Positions 24,074 to 33,883 of a stretch of 64,000 bases of DNA are shown one piece after another; position 1 is the stretch's first letter, and each line of letters opens with the position of its first letter. The position numbers and the translations under genes are program-made. The notes under the pieces are model-generated. The model searched no databases. It was given only the letters and a program-made list of their open reading frames with translations, and was not told where the DNA came from. This DNA is from CALRWV02 sp943371965 (lineage in GTDB: Bacteria > Bacteroidota > JABWAT01): assembly GCA_943371965.1 (NCBI GenBank), contig CALRWV020000002.1:372001-436000 (forward strand). Reading direction: 5' to 3'.

Positions 24074-25597
24074 ATGACCAGACTGACCATCGGAAAAAAA
24101 CCTCTAACACTTTCACTGCTCGGAAAATCAACCCGTGAGAATTTTCAGATTTCGCTTGATGAAAAAACACGGGCCGCCATTTTAAAATCCAGATCATATG
24201 TTGAAACCATTGAAGATTCGCAGGAACCTTTTTACGGAATCAATACAGGTTTCGGGAAATTGTGTCAGGTCCATATTCCATCTGATAAACTTGAAGCCCT
24301 TCAGGAAAATCTGATTCTTTCACATGCAGTTGGAGTTGGTGAACGCATTCCGATGGAAATTGTCAGGCTCATGATGCTGATTAAAATCAATTCATTGTCG
24401 TTGGGTTTTTCGGGAATCAGTGAAGCAACTTTAAATCAGCTTATTACATTTTACAACAAGCAGATTACTCCAATTATCCCTTCTCAAGGTTCTGTTGGCG
24501 CGAGTGGTGATTTGGCTCCATTGGCTCACATGGTTTTGCCGCTGATGGGTTTTGGAAATGTGATGTTTAAGGGAAAGGAAATTCCGGCTACATTTGCTTT
24601 GCAAAAAAATGGAATGGAACCCATCAAACTGAAATCAAAAGAAGGATTGGCCCTGATCAACGGAACACAGCTCATGTCGGGTTACGGATGTTATGTTTTA
24701 TCCGAATCTTTATTTCTTGCAAAAATGGCTGATATTCTGGCGGCCATTTCACTTGAGGCTTATCAAGGGAGCCTTACACCGTTTGATGCCCGTGTACATC
24801 AACTCAGACCACATGCGGGACAAATTCATGTGGCTCACAACATCCGTTCACTCATGGCAGATTCCGAAATTCTAAAATCACATGAAAATTGTCCAAAAGT
24901 TCAGGATCCGTATTCACTCCGCTGCGTTCCTCAGGTTCATGGTGCTTCACGGAATGCATTTTATCACATCAGGGAATTGCTGGAAACTGAAATCAATTCG
25001 GCTACAGACAACCCGCTGATCTTCGATGAGAAAACAGTTATTTCAGGTGGAAATTTTCACGGACAACCAATTGCACTTGGATTGGATTATTTGGGAATTG
25101 CGATTGCTGAACTTGCCAGTATTTCAGAACGCCGTCAATACTTACTGCTTGAAGGTCCGGACGGATTGCCAAAACTTTTAATGAAAGATACCGGCATCAA
25201 TTCAGGATTTATGATACCGCAATACACATCAGCAGCCTTGGTTTCTGAAAATAAAGTGTATGCGCATCCTGCAAGTGTTGATTCAATCCCAACTTCATTG
25301 GGTCAGGAAGATCACGTTTCAATGGGAAGTATTGGCGGAACAAAAGCCTACAAAATTCTGCAGAATACAACCAATGTTTTGGCAATCGAATTGTTATGCG
25401 CAACCCAGGCTCTGGATTTCCGTCAGCCGAAAAAACCGGGAGTTGGAGTTTTGGCTGCTCAAAATGCAGTGCGTGAATTTATCAAACACGCTGATTCTGA
25501 CCGGTTGTTTGCTTCAGATATTCAGACAGCAGCACAACTTATAAAAGACAGAGTTGTTCTCGATGCGGTAGAGAAGGAAGTTGGGGAACTGCTGTAA
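24074..25597 (+). CDS. hutH: histidine ammonia-lyase
   Basis: This 507-residue MIO-dependent lyase deaminates L-histidine to urocanate, the first step of histidine degradation. The self-cyclising Ala143-Ser144-Gly145 sits in GSVGASGDLAPLAH. Other family blocks are YGINTGFGKL near 54, QDPYSLRCVPQVHGA near 275 and the QYTSAALVSENK-HPASVDSIPTS stretch. ATG 24074 was chosen; an upstream in-frame start (24035) would begin inside the palindromic element. No hutU, hutI or hutG is nearby, so urocanate use must be encoded elsewhere, or the enzyme is a related aminomutase or tyrosine lyase. HAL is favoured by the overall match. Confidence 0.9.
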   Translation: MTRLTIGKKPLTLSLLGKSTRENFQISLDEKTRAAILKSRSYVETIEDSQEPFYGINTGFGKLCQVHIPSDKLEALQENLILSHAVGVGERIPMEIVRLMMLIKINSLSLGFSGISEATLNQLITFYNKQITPIIPSQGSVGASGDLAPLAHMVLPLMGFGNVMFKGKEIPATFALQKNGMEPIKLKSKEGLALINGTQLMSGYGCYVLSESLFLAKMADILAAISLEAYQGSLTPFDARVHQLRPHAGQIHVAHNIRSLMADSEILKSHENCPKVQDPYSLRCVPQVHGASRNAFYHIRELLETEINSATDNPLIFDEKTVISGGNFHGQPIALGLDYLGIAIAELASISERRQYLLLEGPDGLPKLLMKDTGINSGFMIPQYTSAALVSENKVYAHPASVDSIPTSLGQEDHVSMGSIGGTKAYKILQNTTNVLAIELLCATQALDFRQPKKPGVGVLAAQNAVREFIKHADSDRLFASDIQTAAQLIKDRVVLDAVEKEVGELL

Positions 25598-25614
25598 ATA
25601 ATTACTAATTACGT

Positions 25615-25642
25615 CAGCCAGAGGATGATCAGCCTCCGGCTG
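25615..25642. terminator. hairpin between convergent hutH and DoxX-like genes
   Basis: The arms CAGCCAGAGG (25615-25624) and CCTCCGGCTG (25633-25642) pair at 9 of 10 positions around an 8-base loop. It lies 17 bases after the hutH stop and 17 bases from the stop of the convergent gene, a position suited to bidirectional termination. Neither side has a long T run, so it may instead be a repeat element. Confidence 0.42.
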
Positions 25643-25659
25643 AAATGAATAATTGGTGA

Positions 25660-26274
25660 TTATAGTTTCTCTTTTTTGATGAGGTAATACAGACCTACCA
25701 AACCGAGCAATCCGAAATTTAAAAAGATCAGCAGGAATTTTTTGAAGATAAATACTTCAAAAATTTCCATTACAATCATTGCAATTCCAAGATACACCCA
25801 AACCGGTTTGATCATAAACGGATCCATTTCATAAGAAACTGAAAAACTTTTTGTGTCGGGAAAAAGCAGATATTTCAGTTTGTCATAATCCCAAATCAAT
25901 AAACACAAAGTGCCAAAAAGCATTAATCCTGTAATGTAGGGAGTTCCGGTAAAATGCAACGCTGCAGTGATGATGAAAATATTCAAAATGATAGGAAAAT
26001 AAACCAAAGCTCCGAGTGTTGAGAATCTTTGAAAAACCAAAAGCAATCCTGAAATCAGTTGTGCCCATCCGAGAAACTGCCAGTAATATCCGCTCTGATA
26101 CATTCCTTCAAAAAAGAACCCAACCGGATTATCAATTGGAATGGTAGTAAATCTTTCATTCATGATTTTGGGAATTGATCCGTGAATAAACGCATATCCC
26201 AACAGGTAACGCGTATAAATCACCATCAGTTTCATGAACTTGCTTTGTTTAAGGGGAGTCAACAGCTTTTCCAT
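25660..26274 (-). CDS. DoxX-family membrane protein
   Basis: This protein of about 204 residues has five or six membrane helices and the DoxX-like pattern LGYAFIHGSIPKIMNERF, GYYWQFLGWAQLISGLLLVF and TLGALVYFPIILNIF. Family members are linked to quinone or thiosulfate oxidation or to membrane redox complexes, but most are uncharacterised. ATG 26274 follows AGGTGATGGT, a good ribosome site; the frame extends 19 codons upstream without family character. No partner gene clarifies its role. Confidence 0.72.
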   Translation of the reverse strand: MEKLLTPLKQSKFMKLMVIYTRYLLGYAFIHGSIPKIMNERFTTIPIDNPVGFFFEGMYQSGYYWQFLGWAQLISGLLLVFQRFSTLGALVYFPIILNIFIITAALHFTGTPYITGLMLFGTLCLLIWDYDKLKYLLFPDTKSFSVSYEMDPFMIKPVWVYLGIAMIVMEIFEVFIFKKFLLIFLNFGLLGLVGLYYLIKKEKL

Positions 26275-26425
26275 ACCATCACCTGAAAATTGAAAAAGGC
26301 AACTTACGGCTGAATAATTAAACAGTTGCAAAATGAAGCAGTTTACAAAATCAGATGTTTACCAATTGTTCATTCTCTGGTAACATTGAAACAATTAAAT
26401 TAACTTTCTCAAAATTGTGATAATG

Positions 26426-26433
26426 TACTTTTG
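26426..26433 (+). promoter_or_regulatory. probable TAnnTTTG promoter box (TACTTTTG)
   Basis: TACTTTTG lies 28 bases before the ATG of the type IX substrate gene, with TTTC close to the expected upstream element (26405-26408). The leader then carries AAGGAAC as ribosome site. Confidence 0.45.
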
Positions 26434-26460
26434 TGGTTCACAAAAAAAAAGGAACCTCAA

Positions 26461-28629
26461 ATGAAATATTCGTTAAAGATGGTAATGTTTTTCACCTTAT
26501 TGACAGGAAGTTTGTCGGTAGTGGCTCAACCTGCAATTGAATTGAGTTTACTTGGAACACACAAATCAGGGCTTTATAATGTTGGAGGATCTGAAATTGT
26601 TACCTTCGATCCCATTCTGAAAAAAATATTTGTTGTCAATGCAGTCAATAATGCTGTTACAGTTTTGGATGCAACAAATCCATCTTCACCCGATTCTATC
26701 GCCAGCATTTCCATGGCAAGTTACGGAGCGGGTATTAACAGTGTCAGTTATTCCAATGGAATGATTGCAGTTGCAGTTGAAGCAGCAATTAAACAGGACG
26801 CCGGTCAGGTAGTATTGTTGAGCTCATCAGATTATTCTGTTCTTGGTACTTTTCCATCCGGTGCGCTGCCTGACATGGTTACTTTTTCCAATGACGGAAA
26901 GTATGTGCTGGTCGCAAATGAAGGTGAGCCAAATGATGCCTATACAAATGATCCTGAAGGTTCAGTCAGCATCATTGATCTAACAAGTGGAGTTGAAAGT
27001 GCAACTGTATCAACAGTTGATTTCAATGATTTCAACATAGGCGGGTCAAGAAGATCTGAAATTGATACAACCAAAATCAGGGTTTTCGGACCAAATGCAT
27101 CTTTAAGTCAGGATTTCGAACCCGAATATATTACTGTTGAAGGTGATTCTGCCTACGTTTCCATTCAGGAAGCAAATGCACTTGTCCTGATTCAAATAAG
27201 CACAGCAGAAATTGTCTGGATTAAACCCTTTGGTTTTAAAGATTTCAGCTTAAGCGAAAACTCACTGGATATCAGTGACCGGGATGTAAATTTCCCAAGT
27301 TCAGGAAGTTCGGGTAAAATCAATTTCGGCACGTATCCTTTGTTGGGAATGTATATGCCTGACGCAATTGCACACCATTCAATCAACAATCAGCTTTATC
27401 TTTTTACTGCAAACGAAGGTGACACCAGAGCTTATACTGGTTATAATGAGGAAGTAAGAGTCAGTACTTTAACTTTGGACAGTACCAATTTTCCTTCATA
27501 TGCAACTTTAAAATTAAATCAGAATATGGGCAGACTTACTGTTACCAAAGCAAACGGCGACAATGATAAAGATGGAAAGTATGATACGCTTTTTGCTTTT
27601 GGTGCGCGTTCCTTCAGTATCTGGTCTGCTGACGGAAATTTGGTTTGGGACAGTAAAAATGATTTTGAAACCAAACTTGCTTCAATTTATCCGGTTAATT
27701 TCAATGCAAGTCATACATCAAATGCTTTAGATGGCCGAAGTACAAGTAAGGGTCCTGAACCTGAAGCTGTAGCTGTAGGTCAGGTCGGAGACAGCATTTA
27801 TGCCTTTATTGGTCTTGAAAGAATTGGCGGAATAATGGTATATAACGTAACAAATCCAAACAGCCCTTATTTCATTCAGTATATCAACAACCGCGATTTT
27901 TCAAAGACACCGGGTACAGGAACAGTTAATACAATTGGTGATTTGGGAATTGAATGTATCGTTTTTGTTCCTGCAGACAAGAGTCCGAATGGAAAAGCTT
28001 TGCTTCTTACCGGAAATGAAATAAGTGGTACTACCACCATTTTCGAAATTACCGAAACACTTACTGTTCCAGTTGAACTGGTTTCATTTCATATCAGCGG
28101 CAATACTTTAATATGGAAAACCGCTACCGAGTCTAACAATTCGGGATGGGAAATCGAGACAAAGGAAAAAGGAAGCAGGGTACAGGGATCATGGAAGAAA
28201 ATCGGGTTTGTTGCCGGTAAGGGAACAACTACAGAAGCACAGACTTATACCTTTTCGGTCTCCAATCTCAAGTCTTCGGACTCAGAATTTGAAGTTAGGC
28301 TGAAACAAATTGATATTGACGGAAAATTCAGCTATTCAAATGTGCTGACTGTAAATCCTGTACCAACTCATTTTGATCTGATTGGCAATTATCCGAATCC
28401 GTTTAACCCGACAACAAAAATCAGTTATCAACTTTCAGCAGGAAGTAAAGTGGAACTTAAAATTTATGACCTGTTGGGCCGTGAAATAAAAACATTGGTA
28501 AACGGAAACATAGAAGCGGGAAAACATTCAGTTGAATTTTCAGCAGCTGATTTTCCGAGCGGTGTTTATTTTTATAAGCTGACTGCAGGTAGTTTTACTC
28601 AAACAAAGAAAATGACTCTAATGAAATAA
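26461..28629 (+). CDS. secreted choice-of-anchor I protein with type IX sorting domain
   Basis: This 722-residue protein has a signal peptide (about residues 1-23, ending VVAQ) and a beta-propeller-like choice-of-anchor I domain (about 30-540) with GGSEIVTFDPILKKIFVVN, PDMVTFSNDGKYVLVANEGEPND and the HSINNQLYLFTANEGDTRAY block. A spacer (VPVELVSFHISGNTLIW) leads to a C-terminal type IX sorting domain (about 640-722) with GNYPNPFNPTT and SGVYFYKLTAG. It should cross the outer membrane by type IX secretion and be surface-attached. Relatives are often annotated as alkaline-phosphatase-like or esterase-like, but no catalytic residues can be asserted. ATG 26461 follows AAGGAACCTCAA. Confidence 0.88.
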   Translation: MKYSLKMVMFFTLLTGSLSVVAQPAIELSLLGTHKSGLYNVGGSEIVTFDPILKKIFVVNAVNNAVTVLDATNPSSPDSIASISMASYGAGINSVSYSNGMIAVAVEAAIKQDAGQVVLLSSSDYSVLGTFPSGALPDMVTFSNDGKYVLVANEGEPNDAYTNDPEGSVSIIDLTSGVESATVSTVDFNDFNIGGSRRSEIDTTKIRVFGPNASLSQDFEPEYITVEGDSAYVSIQEANALVLIQISTAEIVWIKPFGFKDFSLSENSLDISDRDVNFPSSGSSGKINFGTYPLLGMYMPDAIAHHSINNQLYLFTANEGDTRAYTGYNEEVRVSTLTLDSTNFPSYATLKLNQNMGRLTVTKANGDNDKDGKYDTLFAFGARSFSIWSADGNLVWDSKNDFETKLASIYPVNFNASHTSNALDGRSTSKGPEPEAVAVGQVGDSIYAFIGLERIGGIMVYNVTNPNSPYFIQYINNRDFSKTPGTGTVNTIGDLGIECIVFVPADKSPNGKALLLTGNEISGTTTIFEITETLTVPVELVSFHISGNTLIWKTATESNNSGWEIETKEKGSRVQGSWKKIGFVAGKGTTTEAQTYTFSVSNLKSSDSEFEVRLKQIDIDGKFSYSNVLTVNPVPTHFDLIGNYPNPFNPTTKISYQLSAGSKVELKIYDLLGREIKTLVNGNIEAGKHSVEFSAADFPSGVYFYKLTAGSFTQTKKMTLMK

Positions 28630-28682
28630 TCTGTTTTTAAAGTGAAATGACAGATTGAAATCGGGATGACCAGTAAATTCAA

Positions 28683-28718
28683 AACCCTGACAGAGGTTGT
28701 TAGACCCTGTCAGCGGTT
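28683..28718. repeat. CTGACAG/CTGTCAG palindromic element, copy 1
   Basis: AACC-CTGACAG (28683-28693) faces CTGTCAG-C-GGTT (28707-28718) across a 13-base loop. The same core palindrome recurs at 55909-55934 and 60057-60081. It lies between convergent genes, so it may terminate transcription, but there is no T run. Confidence 0.55.
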
Positions 28719-28737
28719 AATTCAATAAATACAAAAA

Positions 28738-30870
28738 TCAACTTTTTTCGTTTCTGCTTTTGAGACCGGAAATAATAAATGAGGTTAGTTTTTCGGAATC
28801 AAATGGTTTGGATAAAAATTGGGAATTGCCAAACTGATCCAGATTTTTTCTGATTTCAGGTTCCATATCTCCTGTTGCAAGTATCACCGGGATATAAGGA
28901 TTTATTTTTCTGACATCTGCAATCAGATCAAGTCCTGTTCTTTCAGGAAGATTATAATTTGTCACCAGAAGTTCAATTTTATCGTACTGAAGTCTATACA
29001 GCTCCAGGGCCTCCCGGGGATTATTCAGTGCATGAACAACAAAACCTTTTTCCAGCAGGATTGATGTGTGAAGTGACAGCAAATCTTCTTCATCTTCAAC
29101 CAGCAAAATCACTCCTTTAAGGAATGACTCTTCTGTAATATTGATTTTATTTTTTTCCGCTGAAACCTGAGTTGAATAAGAATCAGGAAAATAAAGCGTG
29201 AATGAAGTTCCTTTTCCAATTTCAGATTCCAGATTCACAAATCCGTTGTGTGACTGAACAATTCCGCTTACCACTGCAAGACCGAGTCCAGTTCCCTTGC
29301 CGATTTCCTTTGTTGTGAAAAAAGGTTCAAACACTTTACGTCTGATTTCTTCAGTCATGCCGGAACCGGAATCTTCAACTTTCAAAACAATCCAATTTTT
29401 TGTGCTGCTGTTTTCAGTAAGATGCTTTGGAATTTCAGCGGCTCTGAAAGTTGAAAGCCTTATCCTTCCTGACTGTCCAATGGCGTCTTTTGCATTTACA
29501 CACAAATTCATCAAAACCTGATGAAGCTGATTCGAATTCGCTGAAACAACCAAACTGTTTTCATCAGTCTTAAAACTGACTTCAATCGATTTCGGAAATG
29601 TTTCGCTTACCATCATCACAACTTCACGGACAACCACATTCAAATCCACCGGAGTCATTTTTGCATCGGATGTTCTGGCAAATGTCAGGATTTGTCTAAC
29701 AAGTCCGCTTCCTCTTTCAGTAGCTGTCAGAATTGCCTGTATTTTTTTGTTCAGTTTTTCAGGCTGGTCTGCCACCATCGAAATTCCTGAAGCGTGGGCA
29801 AGAATAACCGACAGCAGATTGTTGAAGTCATGTGCAATTCCTCCTGCCATTCTGCCGATACTTTCCTGTTTCTGAACTTCGTAAAACTGGTTGCGCAGCT
29901 GCTGCTGCTCTTGGTGAAGCTTGACTGTTTCTGTAATTTCAGTAGCAGTCAGAATAAAACCGGTATCTTTTTCATCAGGCATCAACGGACTTACCCTCAG
30001 CGAAAACCACCTGTCTGATTCCAAATCCTGAACATCCAAAAATCCAGATTTTGAATCAGGCTGAAACAACGCTTTCAGTTTTTCATGAAATTCGGGAGCT
30101 ATTCGGTCTTCAATCCGCATACCAATTAGAAAGCTGAATTCTTCCTTGCTGCTGAACTGAATGATTCCTGTGTTGGAAATCAGAAGAATAATATCAGGTG
30201 CATTTTCGATTAATTGTCTATTGAATGCTTCAGATACTTTCAGTTGATCTGATTGTTCTTTCAGCAGTTGATGCGCTTTAAGAAGATCTTCGCGCTGACC
30301 TGTAATTTTGACGATGCTTTTAGAAAAGTCATTGATAAAAAATTTGATTCCTATACCGGTCAGCAGCATGATAATCATCATATCAGACAGACTCTGGTAA
30401 TTAACACTGGCAGAATATCTTGTTGTAATTATCTGATTGAATTCAAGGTACCACTCAAGAAACAATGAGCCGAGACTGAAAAGGAGAAGAAGAATATATA
30501 TCCGGTTTGAAACGAGCAAACCTCCAATTACCAAAGCAGCAGGGTAAGCCAATATTGCTACATCGTACAGACCTTCACTGGTAAAAATCAGAACAAAGGC
30601 ACCTGCCTGAATTGCAAATGCCAGAAATGTTGATGCAACTCCAACTTGACCTGACTGAGAAACGGTAAGCGCACAAAAAACAGCGAGATCAATTGCAATC
30701 AGGGCAAAGGTTACGTTTTTATGCCCATCATTCCAATTCTGAACAGCAGGAATAACAGTACTTAGAAAAACGAAAAGGGACAGGAAATAAATCAACCTCG
30801 AGAGTCTGCTGATATTCTCATCAGAATACTCACGCTGCCTGAACAGACGTAAAAGCCACATCTTATCCAT
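28738..30870 (-). CDS. hybrid sensor histidine kinase with a receiver lacking the phosphoacceptor Asp
   Basis: This 710-residue protein has about six membrane helices (residues 20-190), a PAS domain (about 215-330), a HisKA domain with His347 in GGIAHDFNNLL, a HATPase (DSGSGM, GKGTGLGLAVVSGI) and a C-terminal receiver. The receiver keeps the acidic cluster VEDEED and the Lys of FLSKPFD, but the phosphorylation site reads VTNYNLP: codon AAT (Asn638) replaces Asp. The receiver should therefore not take phosphate normally and may be a docking or inhibitory domain. The kinase core looks intact. No response regulator gene is adjacent. Confidence 0.9.
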   Translation of the reverse strand: MDKMWLLRLFRQREYSDENISRLSRLIYFLSLFVFLSTVIPAVQNWNDGHKNVTFALIAIDLAVFCALTVSQSGQVGVASTFLAFAIQAGAFVLIFTSEGLYDVAILAYPAALVIGGLLVSNRIYILLLLFSLGSLFLEWYLEFNQIITTRYSASVNYQSLSDMMIIMLLTGIGIKFFINDFSKSIVKITGQREDLLKAHQLLKEQSDQLKVSEAFNRQLIENAPDIILLISNTGIIQFSSKEEFSFLIGMRIEDRIAPEFHEKLKALFQPDSKSGFLDVQDLESDRWFSLRVSPLMPDEKDTGFILTATEITETVKLHQEQQQLRNQFYEVQKQESIGRMAGGIAHDFNNLLSVILAHASGISMVADQPEKLNKKIQAILTATERGSGLVRQILTFARTSDAKMTPVDLNVVVREVVMMVSETFPKSIEVSFKTDENSLVVSANSNQLHQVLMNLCVNAKDAIGQSGRIRLSTFRAAEIPKHLTENSSTKNWIVLKVEDSGSGMTEEIRRKVFEPFFTTKEIGKGTGLGLAVVSGIVQSHNGFVNLESEIGKGTSFTLYFPDSYSTQVSAEKNKINITEESFLKGVILLVEDEEDLLSLHTSILLEKGFVVHALNNPREALELYRLQYDKIELLVTNYNLPERTGLDLIADVRKINPYIPVILATGDMEPEIRKNLDQFGNSQFLSKPFDSEKLTSFIISGLKSRNEKS

Positions 30871-31096
30871 TGATCACCCCTGCATCCTGAAAATCAGCCA
30901 CCCTTGTCAAATATATGAATTTGTTTTACAAATTGAATGTTTGAACATAAATGAATTTCGGGGCTTAACTATTTCTTCACGCATTTAACATTCGCTTCTT
31001 GTTTATGTAATGCTGTGTTTACAATTCAATCGGAACTTTGCATTCCAACAGCAATTCTGCTGAAACCCTAACTTAATATCAGCAAACCGCCAATCA

Positions 31097-32158
31097 ATGA
31101 AAAAGAAAATTTTATTTATCTGCGGCTCCATCAACCAGACAAAACAAATGCATCAGATTTCATTGCATCTGTCTGAATTTGATCTCTGGTTCACTCCATA
31201 TTATGGTGGAAAAACCGAGATGTTTCTTAAATTCTTTGGTTTAACTGAAATGTCGGTTATGGGCAAGAAGTTAACAGACAGATGCCGTTCGTACCTCAAT
31301 TACAATGAACTTCAAATAGATGAATCAGGATTGTCAGGCAATTATAATCTTGTGGTTACCTGTTCTGATCTAGTTATTCAGCCAAACATAAAAGATAAAA
31401 AAATAATCCTGGTCCAGGAAGGAATGACCGATCCTGAAAATTGGCTTTTCCATATTGCAAGATATTTAAAATTTCTTCCCCGTTGGATTGCAAGTACTTC
31501 AACAACCGGACTCAGTGATGCTTATTCCTTTTTTTGTGTAGCCAGCAACGGCTACCGCAACCACTTCATCAAAAAGGGAGTTAATCCCGGTAAAATCAAA
31601 GTTACCGGCATTCCCAACTTTGACAACTGCAAACAGTTTTTATCCGGTGAATTTCCATACCGCAATTATGTACTGGTCTGCACATCCGATTCACGCGAAA
31701 CATTGAAATATGAAAACAGAAAGCAGTTCATTCTGAATGCAGTGAAAGTTTCGAATGGGCGGAGGCTGATTTTCAAACTTCATCCAAATGAAAATTTTAA
31801 ACGTGCTTCTGCTGAAATTTTAAAGTGGGCACCTGGTTCAACCGTTTACACTTCAGGAAATACAGAGGAAATGATTGCCCATTGCGATGTATTAATTACC
31901 AGATATTCCTCAACTGTATTTACCGGGATGGCATTGGGAAAGGAAGTTTATTCTGACTTCGATCTAACAGAGCTGAGAAAACTGACGCCAATCCAAAATG
32001 GAGGTCAGTCTGCAAATAATATTGCTGAAATTTGCCGGGATGTCATTTTGGAGAGCAATCAAAACACGATTTCATCTGCTGGCCAAACCAAACTATCTTC
32101 CATGCAAAAAAGCAAAGTGTTTGAGTATCTGAAATTTGCCCATACTTTATTCAACTGA
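31097..32158 (+). CDS. GT-B-fold glycosyl/glycerophosphotransferase-like protein, first gene of the sugar cluster
   Basis: This 353-residue protein has a two-lobed GT-B shape: an N-terminal MKKKILFICGSINQTKQMH strand-loop and a C-terminal nucleotide-binding lobe with RLIFKLHPNENF, HCDVLITRYSSTVFTGMALGK and a Gly-rich end. The HPNE and RYSSTVFTG blocks resemble CDP-glycerol glycerophosphotransferases and UDP-GlcNAc 2-epimerase-like folds. It lies six bases upstream of the cytidylyltransferase gene, so it probably transfers, or helps make, the sugar activated by this cluster. An epimerase/hydrolase role like NeuC is a less likely alternative. Confidence 0.62.
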   Translation: MKKKILFICGSINQTKQMHQISLHLSEFDLWFTPYYGGKTEMFLKFFGLTEMSVMGKKLTDRCRSYLNYNELQIDESGLSGNYNLVVTCSDLVIQPNIKDKKIILVQEGMTDPENWLFHIARYLKFLPRWIASTSTTGLSDAYSFFCVASNGYRNHFIKKGVNPGKIKVTGIPNFDNCKQFLSGEFPYRNYVLVCTSDSRETLKYENRKQFILNAVKVSNGRRLIFKLHPNENFKRASAEILKWAPGSTVYTSGNTEEMIAHCDVLITRYSSTVFTGMALGKEVYSDFDLTELRKLTPIQNGGQSANNIAEICRDVILESNQNTISSAGQTKLSSMQKSKVFEYLKFAHTLFN

Positions 32159-32164
32159 TTCATT

Positions 32165-32965
32165 ATGAAAACAGCAGTCATCATGCAGTGCAGAACCGGC
32201 TCTTCAAGGCTTCCCGGAAAAATTCTGCTTCCTTTGGCGGGAAAACCCTTATTTGTTAGACAGGCAGAACGAATAATGGCAGCCAAAGTTGAATTTGATT
32301 TTATTGTTGCAACCACAACCCTTAAAGAAGATGATGTCATCAAGGATATTTGCAGACAAAACAATATTACCTGTTTCAGTGGGCATCCCACTGATTTGCT
32401 GGACCGTCATGTACAGGCAGCAAAATATTTAAATGCAGATACGGTTGTAAAAATTCCCTCTGATTGTCCGTTGATTGACCCAAGAATCATTGACCGAGTT
32501 ATCGCATTTTTTAAAAACACAATCAGGAAATATGATTACGTCAGCAATCTCCATCCTGCGACTTACCCCGATGGAAATGATGTTGAAGTCATGTCGATGA
32601 AAGCACTCGAAAACGTATGGAACGGAGCAAAACTTCCTTTTGAACGTGAACATACTACTCCCTTTTTATGGGAAAACAAAGATCGGTTTAATACCGGAAA
32701 TGTTGCCTGGGAAACCGGATTGGACTATTCCATGACACACCGGTTTACAATTGATTATCCTGAAGATTATGAATTCATCAAAACAGTATATGATGAACTT
32801 TACACCCAGGAAAATCCGATGTTTTCATTATCAGATATTTTGGATTTGCTTGACAGAAGACCGGATATTTTTCAAATCAATTCAAAATATGCTGGGGTAA
32901 ACTGGTACCGGCACCATATTGGTGAATTGAAAACAATAACCGAAGCTGAAACAAAAGTTATTTAA
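32165..32965 (+). CDS. SpsF-type cytidylyltransferase
   Basis: This 266-residue nucleotidyltransferase has the N-terminal MQCRTGSSRLPGKILLPLAGKPL loop, which binds CTP in NeuA, KdsB and SpsF enzymes, then DFIVATT, the VKIPSDCPLIDPRII metal site and FNTGNVAWETG. It should activate a sugar acid with CMP. Its length and style match SpsF proteins of spore-coat and surface polysaccharide loci rather than KdsB. With the NeuB-like synthase and KdsC-like phosphatase in the same run, it most likely makes a CMP-nonulosonate-type donor. Confidence 0.84.
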   Translation: MKTAVIMQCRTGSSRLPGKILLPLAGKPLFVRQAERIMAAKVEFDFIVATTTLKEDDVIKDICRQNNITCFSGHPTDLLDRHVQAAKYLNADTVVKIPSDCPLIDPRIIDRVIAFFKNTIRKYDYVSNLHPATYPDGNDVEVMSMKALENVWNGAKLPFEREHTTPFLWENKDRFNTGNVAWETGLDYSMTHRFTIDYPEDYEFIKTVYDELYTQENPMFSLSDILDLLDRRPDIFQINSKYAGVNWYRHHIGELKTITEAETKVI

Positions 32966-32981
32966 TTAAACCTAATTTAAA

Positions 32982-33839
32982 ATGCTTGATCACAAACTTG
33001 ATGAACTGAAAAACACTTCTTTAAAGGTAAGGGAACACATCATCAGAATGGCAACCAATGGCGGCTGTTTTATTGGAGCTTCACTGTCATGCACTGACCT
33101 GATTGTTTATCTCTACAAAGAAGTTGTGAATGTTAGACCCGAAAATCTGGATGATCAGGAACGTGATTATGTTTTGCTTTCCAAAGGTCATGACGTTCCG
33201 GCTTTGTACGGAACATTTGCTGAACTTGGATTTATCGAACCCGAAAGATTGAAAAATCATCTTTCAGTCAACGATTTTATATACTGGCATCCCAACAGAA
33301 ATATCCCTGGCGTAGAGTTTCATTCCGGCTCTTTGGGGCACTGCCTTTCTGTAGGAACAGGAATTGCCATGGACATTAAACTCCGTGATGGGAAAAATAA
33401 AGTTTATGTCATTCTCGGAGACGGTGAATGCAATGAGGGCTCCGTATGGGAAGCCTGTCTAACAGCTGCTGCATTCAAACTGGACAATCTTGTTTGCATC
33501 ATCGACCGAAATCATTTTCAGGCAAATATCAAAACGGAAGAACTGATTCCGCTTGAACCGCTTTCGCCAAAATTTGAGGCTTTCGGCTGGTCGGTTTCAA
33601 GAATTGACGGGCATGATTTCATTCAACTGGAAAATGCATTCAATTCAATTCAGGAAAACACCGGCAAACCGCAACTCATTATTGCTGATACCGTTCGCGG
33701 AAAGGGGTTGCCGAGTATAGAAAACCGTGCAGACAGATGGTTTGTTAATTTCTCATCTTCTGAAGTTGAACAGCTGCTCAGGGAGCTTCACGGTGAAATC
33801 AATGCAAAACTTGAATCAGAAACGCTGATGGTAAGATGA
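32982..33839 (+). CDS. transketolase, N-terminal subunit
   Basis: This 285-residue protein corresponds to the thiamine-diphosphate-binding half of transketolase. The ThDP/Mg motif is GDGECNEGSVWEACLTAA followed by the IIDRNHFQ Asn ligand, and KGHDVPALYG plus HPNRNIPGVEFHSGSLG line the active site. It pairs with the C-terminal subunit encoded 44 bases downstream; together they would form one transketolase. Split transketolases also occur in sugar and aminoshikimate pathways. Located inside a surface-sugar cluster, it probably makes a dedicated ketose rather than serving central metabolism. Confidence 0.9.
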   Translation: MLDHKLDELKNTSLKVREHIIRMATNGGCFIGASLSCTDLIVYLYKEVVNVRPENLDDQERDYVLLSKGHDVPALYGTFAELGFIEPERLKNHLSVNDFIYWHPNRNIPGVEFHSGSLGHCLSVGTGIAMDIKLRDGKNKVYVILGDGECNEGSVWEACLTAAAFKLDNLVCIIDRNHFQANIKTEELIPLEPLSPKFEAFGWSVSRIDGHDFIQLENAFNSIQENTGKPQLIIADTVRGKGLPSIENRADRWFVNFSSSEVEQLLRELHGEINAKLESETLMVR

Positions 33840-33883
33840 AACCACAATGTGTAACCTGTAATTGGTGTTAACCGGAAAATTTT

